This document shows positions 39,816-44,005 of a DNA stretch of 44,005 nt, piece by piece. The notes below the pieces were generated by a model. It was given only the letters and a program-made list of their open reading frames with translations. It made no database searches and was not told where the DNA came from. The translations under genes and the position numbers were made by a program. This DNA comes from Candidatus Nitrosopumilus sp. (GTDB taxonomy: Archaea; Thermoproteota; Nitrososphaeria; Nitrososphaerales; Nitrosopumilaceae), in the NCBI GenBank assembly GCA_003702495.1, contig REGH01000001.1:1-44005 (forward strand), read 5' to 3'. Within the stretch, counting starts at the first letter, position 1, and the number at the start of each line of letters is the position of its first letter.

Positions 39816-40964
39816 TTATTTACCATTCCCTTTTCCAGCACTTTTTCCTTTACTGTCATTAGCATTACCGTTTCTTTTATCTGAATTTCCTGAACCTTGG
39901 TCGGCTTTACTAGATTTGTTGTTTGATTTGTTTTCTCTAGATTCTTTTCTTTGTTTCTCTTTTTCTTGTTCTAATTGTTCTTCATCTTCTTCAGTTACTT
40001 CAACTACTTTATCTAATGAGGAAATTACTTCTTCATCCAAAATTGACTCTATTGTTTGAACTTCAAATTCTTCATACACTTGCTGAACTTCATTTAATGA
40101 CCCAATCAATTCATCTTCTATAACTTTGTTTAAAATTCCACCAAAACCAATTTCAAATTCATTGAATTGGATTGGGATCTGAGTAGATACTTGAGGGCCT
40201 CTAGATAATCCAAATATTTCATTTTCTGTTTGTTTGGATTTTCTTTCTTGAATTGTTTGGATTTTATCTTTTACAGCATGAAGTTTCTCTTTGATTTTTT
40301 CATCATTTACTTGTGGAATAATTCTGTCAATTGCAGGGATTGCTAATTCTAATTGTTTAGATGAAATTATCTCTTTAATTGCAACCTTGTGATGGATCTT
40401 TTCAACAATTCCACCGTTTGCATCATTAGCTAATTTTACTCCAATTTCGTTAACAAGTTTTTGGTATTTTTCTTTAGCCTCTGTCTTTTTGAGTTCTGTA
40501 ACAATTCTATCAACTTTCTCTTTTTCTAAGTTTTCTTTCTGTTCATTACCGTCAAATGTTAATTTGCTTTTGATGATTTTAGAAACAAGTTTTTTCTCAG
40601 ATGCAGATAATCCATTTTCTTTTGAGTACTTTTTTACATCTTTCTCAATATTTTCAAATGCGCTTTGATAACTATCCTTTAGGTAGGAGTAAATTTTGTT
40701 GTAACGTTTATCGTTGCCGTTATTCATCTCATTAATCTCCAAGAGATCATTCTTGATCTGATTCATCTGAAATGCTGATTTTGCCAAGCTAAATTTGTCA
40801 AGTTCGCCCTCGTTGTTTTGCAATTTCATTAGTTTTTCATTGACTTCCATCATTTTGAATAGCATGCTATCCTCTTCAGCGTATGCTTCTTGTTCATGCA
40901 TACCTGTTACTGCCATGATGGAACCAATTATTGCTAATATTGTAAGTGATTGATACGTTTTCAT
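39816..40964 (-). CDS. secreted helical protein with a charged and Gly/Asn/Lys-rich tail
   Basis: 382 residues. Signal peptide (about 1-29, IIGSIMAVTG... AYA), then long charged helices, a short hydrophobic stretch (FEIGFGGILNKVIEDELIGS), an acidic helix (EVTEEDEEQLEQEKEKQRKE), and a C-terminal low-complexity tail (NSDKRNGNANDSKGKSAGKG). It may be a surface protein. It lies 65 nt upstream of the previous secreted protein gene. Confidence 0.65.
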   Translation of the reverse strand: MKTYQSLTILAIIGSIMAVTGMHEQEAYAEEDSMLFKMMEVNEKLMKLQNNEGELDKFSLAKSAFQMNQIKNDLLEINEMNNGNDKRYNKIYSYLKDSYQSAFENIEKDVKKYSKENGLSASEKKLVSKIIKSKLTFDGNEQKENLEKEKVDRIVTELKKTEAKEKYQKLVNEIGVKLANDANGGIVEKIHHKVAIKEIISSKQLELAIPAIDRIIPQVNDEKIKEKLHAVKDKIQTIQERKSKQTENEIFGLSRGPQVSTQIPIQFNEFEIGFGGILNKVIEDELIGSLNEVQQVYEEFEVQTIESILDEEVISSLDKVVEVTEEDEEQLEQEKEKQRKESRENKSNNKSSKADQGSGNSDKRNGNANDSKGKSAGKGNGK

Positions 40965-41240
40965 TTTACAATACTATTACGGCACTGTAACCCATATTCA
41001 GAATGGAATATTCTTCATGAAATTATTTCCTAAAAGGATAATTCTTGAGAAAAACAGTGTTTTTTTGGCACAGAAAACAGACCACTTTTTTATCCATTTT
41101 GGATCACATCTCTTTGTAAAAATTTCCAAAAAGGAATAATCTAATTTTCTTAGTTAACGCTTATTTTTTTTAATTTTATTGAAAAGTATTCGTCATAGTT
41201 TTATCAATAACTACAAAAACAGGAGGGTTTTTGTTAAAAT
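40965..41240. promoter_or_regulatory. divergent promoter region of gapdh and the secreted protein gene
   Basis: 276 nt without a gene. It is AT-rich and contains a purine-rich AGGAGG at 41221-41226, 14 nt before the GAPDH ATG, so that mRNA probably has a leader, unlike many genes here. Long T-runs (around 41165-41182) are seen; no strong palindrome beyond AGAAT/ATTCT near 40999-41013. Confidence 0.4.
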
Positions 41241-42293
41241 ATGAAAAAAATCTTTGTTAATGGTTATGGTTCTATTGGAAGTAGAATCACTGCTTTTCTC
41301 AAAGACGATCCTCAAATCACCCTGGTTGGAGTAGGAAAGTACTCTCCAGATGATGATGTAAATGTTGCAATTTCTAGAGGATTGAATGTATTTGTTCCTG
41401 AAAAGAAATTAGATGAATTCAAAGAATTCAAAATTTCAGGCTCGATTGAATCTGCATTAGATCAATCTGATCTTGTTATTGATGCTGCTCCCGGTGGCCA
41501 TGGGTATAAGAACAAGAAAAATTTGTATGAACCACGCAATCTTCCTGCAATTTACCAAGGTGGAGAATCAACAATTGGTGCTGAAGCAGTTTCAGATTTA
41601 CTGTTTAACTCGAGGGCAAATTATGAACTTGCTATTGGTAAACCGCATGTTATGCAAGGCAGTTGTAACGTTACGGGAATGGGACGAATTCTTGAACCAT
41701 TAAGAGACAAGTTTGGAGATAATCTGATTAGATTTGATGTTACATTAGTTCGAAGATGGGCAGACATTGAACAGACTGACAAAAAATTATCGGACACTAT
41801 TGAAATGACTGAAAAACCACACCATGGAGATGATGTTAAGTTGTATTTTGGTAAAGATGCACCATTGTATGTTAGAGCAATCAAAGTCCCAACAAGACAG
41901 ATGCACTTACACATTATGGATATTAGGTTCAAAGATATTGCGCCAAAACCTTCAGAGATTCATGAATTGTTTACAAATGAATTTGGTGTAGCAACATTGT
42001 GGACTGCAAAGGGAACCAAAGATGTTAGAGATTATGCTCAGAGTATGGGCTTTAACTTTACCGATACCAATATGATTCACATTCATGCAAATATGACTAC
42101 GTCTATTGGAGATACTGTTCAAATGATGTATTCTGATGATCAAACCGGTATAGTCATTCCTGAAAATCACATGTTGATGCAAGCCATGTTGTTTGAAAAA
42201 TCATATGCTGAGGCATTTGCACACACAGAATCTATCTTTCACATGGTTGAAAAGAAGCAAAAACTGCAAGAGTATTTTGCAAAATCAGATTAA
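41241..42293 (+). CDS. gap: type II (archaeal) glyceraldehyde-3-phosphate dehydrogenase
   Basis: 350 residues. Rossmann start (KIFVNGYGSIGSRITAFLKD), archaeal-type core with the catalytic Cys142 (VMQGSCNVTGMGRILEPL), and later family features (LVRRWADIEQTDKK, PTRQMHLHIMDIRF). It interconverts glyceraldehyde-3-phosphate and 1,3-bisphosphoglycerate, in this lifestyle chiefly for gluconeogenesis from fixed carbon. Archaeal GAPDHs usually have SCNTT; here it is SCNVT. Confidence 0.95.
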   Translation: MKKIFVNGYGSIGSRITAFLKDDPQITLVGVGKYSPDDDVNVAISRGLNVFVPEKKLDEFKEFKISGSIESALDQSDLVIDAAPGGHGYKNKKNLYEPRNLPAIYQGGESTIGAEAVSDLLFNSRANYELAIGKPHVMQGSCNVTGMGRILEPLRDKFGDNLIRFDVTLVRRWADIEQTDKKLSDTIEMTEKPHHGDDVKLYFGKDAPLYVRAIKVPTRQMHLHIMDIRFKDIAPKPSEIHELFTNEFGVATLWTAKGTKDVRDYAQSMGFNFTDTNMIHIHANMTTSIGDTVQMMYSDDQTGIVIPENHMLMQAMLFEKSYAEAFAHTESIFHMVEKKQKLQEYFAKSD

Positions 42294-43543
42294 GTTCGAA
42301 TTTTTTCTATTCTAATTTTTTGAGGGATGTTTTTTGATACTTTTTCTACAACTATTCTGAGATCTTCTACTTCTACTTTGTCACCTTCCTGAGGTATGTC
42401 CTGTAGTCTTTCATGCAGTAAACCGCTCAATGTAGCATAATCATCTCCTTCAGGTACATTGGTTTTGAAAATTTCATTTACAATGTCTATCTCGATATCT
42501 CCGTTTGTAACAATTGTATCTTGATCAACTCTTTCATATCCTCTTGTTCGGGTGAGATCTGTCTCATCCTCAATCTCTCCTACAATCTCTTCTAACAAAT
42601 CCTCCAGAGTAACTAATCCCTCAACTCCACCATGCTCATCAACTACAATTGCCATGTGTGTTTTTCTTCCTTTCATTTCTTTTAGTAAAGAGCTAACCAT
42701 CTTTTCTTGTGATGCAAATACAGGCTTTCTTGCAATTTGTTCCAAACTAACAACTTCATTGTCTTTTTCTAATTCTTTTAAGACGTCCCTCGCATGAATA
42801 AAACCTACAATATCATCTTGTGTTTCTCCATAAATTGGAATTCTAGAATGACCACTTTGGTTAATTTGTGGTAATGCCTCAAAAAGTAACATTTTTGAAT
42901 TTAGTGTAAACATCTTTGTTCTTGGGGTCATTACCGAACGAATTACAGTATCATCAAATTTCAATGCCCCATGAACTAACTCCATTTCATCTTTTTCAAG
43001 TGCTTTTTCTTCCAAACCTTGATCAATTACTCCTTTAATCTCCTCTTCAGTAATCGGTGGTGGGGTATAGCTACTACCAGTTAATCTAACTACTCCTTTT
43101 GTAATGACTTCAAAGAATTTTACAACTGGATAGAACACATAACTAAATGCCAACAATATGGGGGCGTATCTTAATGCAACTTTTGTAGAGTTTGCATTAC
43201 AGTATGTCTTTGGGGTAATCTCACCAAAAATTAAAATCAAAAATGTCATGATACCCACTGCAATTCCTAGTCCTTCATCACCAAATATCCTGATTGCAAC
43301 ACTTGTTGCCAATGCAGATGCACCAACATTTACCAGATTGTTACCTAAGTTAACACTAGACATCATCCAACTTGGATTTGTTTTTAATTTGTGAAGTGCT
43401 TTGGCACCTTTTTTCTCTTCATTGAGTAATTGAACAACTTTGGATTTTCTTACTCCAACTAATGCTACTTCCAATCCGCTAAAGAATCCAGATAACCCAA
43501 GTAGTACAGCTAACGCTCCAATCTCAACCCATAAATCTACCAT
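42290..43543 (-). CDS. CNNM/CorC-type membrane protein with CBS pair
   Basis: 417 residues. DUF21/CNNM membrane domain (1-190: GLSGFFSGLEVALVGVRKSK, FLILIFGEITPKTYCNANST), a CBS pair (about 205-330: VIRSVMTPRTKMFTLNSKML, THMAIVVDEHGGVEGLVTLE) and a CorC_HlyC domain (about 345-417). The family is linked to Mg2+ or Co2+ efflux. It overlaps the GAPDH gene end by 4 nt (convergent). Confidence 0.93.
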   Translation of the reverse strand: MVDLWVEIGALAVLLGLSGFFSGLEVALVGVRKSKVVQLLNEEKKGAKALHKLKTNPSWMMSSVNLGNNLVNVGASALATSVAIRIFGDEGLGIAVGIMTFLILIFGEITPKTYCNANSTKVALRYAPILLAFSYVFYPVVKFFEVITKGVVRLTGSSYTPPPITEEEIKGVIDQGLEEKALEKDEMELVHGALKFDDTVIRSVMTPRTKMFTLNSKMLLFEALPQINQSGHSRIPIYGETQDDIVGFIHARDVLKELEKDNEVVSLEQIARKPVFASQEKMVSSLLKEMKGRKTHMAIVVDEHGGVEGLVTLEDLLEEIVGEIEDETDLTRTRGYERVDQDTIVTNGDIEIDIVNEIFKTNVPEGDDYATLSGLLHERLQDIPQEGDKVEVEDLRIVVEKVSKNIPQKIRIEKIRT

Positions 43544-43682
43544 GATCTTGTCCTCCAGAAAATTTTATCATAACAACTATGTTGTTTTTTCATTTAGTAT
43601 TTTTGCACCATCTCTTTGGTATACTAAATTCACAAAACAGGGATTTAACCTTTAAGATATGAAAATTATTCTAAAATTTTTG

Positions 43683-43699
43683 AGCCTAAAAACGAGGCT
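43683..43699 (-). terminator. hairpin at the end of the threonine synthase gene
   Basis: AGCCT (43683-43687) and AGGCT (43695-43699) pair around a 7-nt loop at the threonine synthase stop. The stem is short and there is no clean T-run after it, so the call is weak. Confidence 0.35.
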
Positions 43700-44005
43700 A
43701 ATTCTTTGGTGGTTTTGCAAATTTGTTTGAAGGATCATGATGATAATCTACAGGAAGCATTGCATCTTTCTGTCTACCTGTGAGGATTCCTACAACCGTA
43801 TCATCTTTCTTTATGACTCCTTCACTCATCAATTTTTTAACTCCAACTACTGATGCACCTGATGCCATCTCACAATCAAAACCATTTAGACCTACTACAG
43901 ACATTCCATCAAGCATTTCAGAATCTGAAACTGTTGTTGCAACCCCATTTGTGAATTCTAGTGCACGTAATCCTTTCAAAATATTTGCCGGTCTTCCAAT
44001 TTGAA
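43698..44005 (-). CDS. thrC: threonine synthase, C-terminal part (cut by the window edge)
   Basis: About 101 codons of the 3' end are present; the frame stays open to the window edge (FQIGRPANILKGLRALEFTN). Family features of the threonine synthase C-terminus are ASGASVVGVKKLMSEGVIKK and DDTVVGILTGRQKDAMLP. The enzyme makes threonine from phosphohomoserine with PLP; the PLP lysine lies outside the window. Confidence 0.88.
   Translation of the reverse strand, partial: QIGRPANILKGLRALEFTNGVATTVSDSEMLDGMSVVGLNGFDCEMASGASVVGVKKLMSEGVIKKDDTVVGILTGRQKDAMLPVDYHHDPSNKFAKPPKN

Noticed and set aside
1-44005. CRISPR array, insertion sequence or prophage
   Set aside because: No regularly spaced repeats, transposase, integrase or phage structural genes are visible in the window.

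Overview
The window is a piece of a low-GC chromosome from an ammonia-oxidising archaeon of the Nitrosopumilus type (Nitrososphaeria, formerly Thaumarchaeota). The signs are archaeal-type ribosomal proteins (S4e, S8, L14, L24) with the RNase P protein Rpp29, a 20S proteasome alpha subunit, a CdvB/ESCRT-III protein, an archaeal type II GAPDH, HMG-CoA synthase, and many genes that begin at or just after the expected transcription start, about 26 nt from a TATA-like box (leaderless genes).

Layout. 1-2.3 kb: the edge of a membrane protein, AT-rich sequence with G/C runs, several small genes, a DUF2299 protein, a small membrane protein and a zinc ribbon. 2.3-2.9 kb: tRNA-Asn(GUU) and a small hypothetical gene; near-identical long palindromes dot 1.7-2.5 kb. 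2.9-10.6 kb: a compact minus-strand ribosomal protein operon, L3-L4-L23-S19-L22-S3-L29-Rpp29-S17-L14-L24-S4e-L5-S14-S8-L6, without the usual L2 and SUI1. 10.7-12.4 kb: a tiny membrane protein, a SPOUT RNA methyltransferase and proteasome alpha. 12.5-17.2 kb: DUF371, small proteins, a secreted protein, CdvB, and a thioredoxin-like/CcdA pair. 17.2-23.7 kb: biotin synthesis (bioF, bioB, bioA, bioD) interleaved with very small genes that share a distinctive promoter. 23.7-32.9 kb: a dense two-component cluster of four histidine kinase genes, two CheY-like receiver proteins and a periplasmic binding protein, plus decayed kinase and receiver pieces. 33-44 kb: a membrane-anchored metzincin protease, a prohibitin-like protein, HMG-CoA synthase, a DsbA-like protein, secreted proteins, GAPDH, a CBS/CorC transporter-like protein and the end of threonine synthase.

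How it fits together. The signalling cluster reads as one minus-strand operon: receiver, kinase with two HisKA units, substrate-binding protein, 964-residue multi-pass kinase, CHASE kinase, PAS kinase, receiver. No transporter permease and no DNA-binding output domain is present, so the binding protein probably acts as a ligand sensor for the kinases, and output is probably by protein contact. Three oddities stand out: the CHASE kinase is cut by one in-frame TAA; the second HisKA unit of another kinase has Arg in place of the phosphoacceptor His; and a third locus is a receiver/kinase deletion scar. Regulatory DNA is also unusually readable: a BirA-like operator at the bioB promoter, twin palindromes before the ribosomal operon, two TATA boxes that seem to serve divergent leaderless genes, and a recurrent promoter palindrome in front of several small-protein genes. 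All product calls are from reading the sequence; no database search was run.
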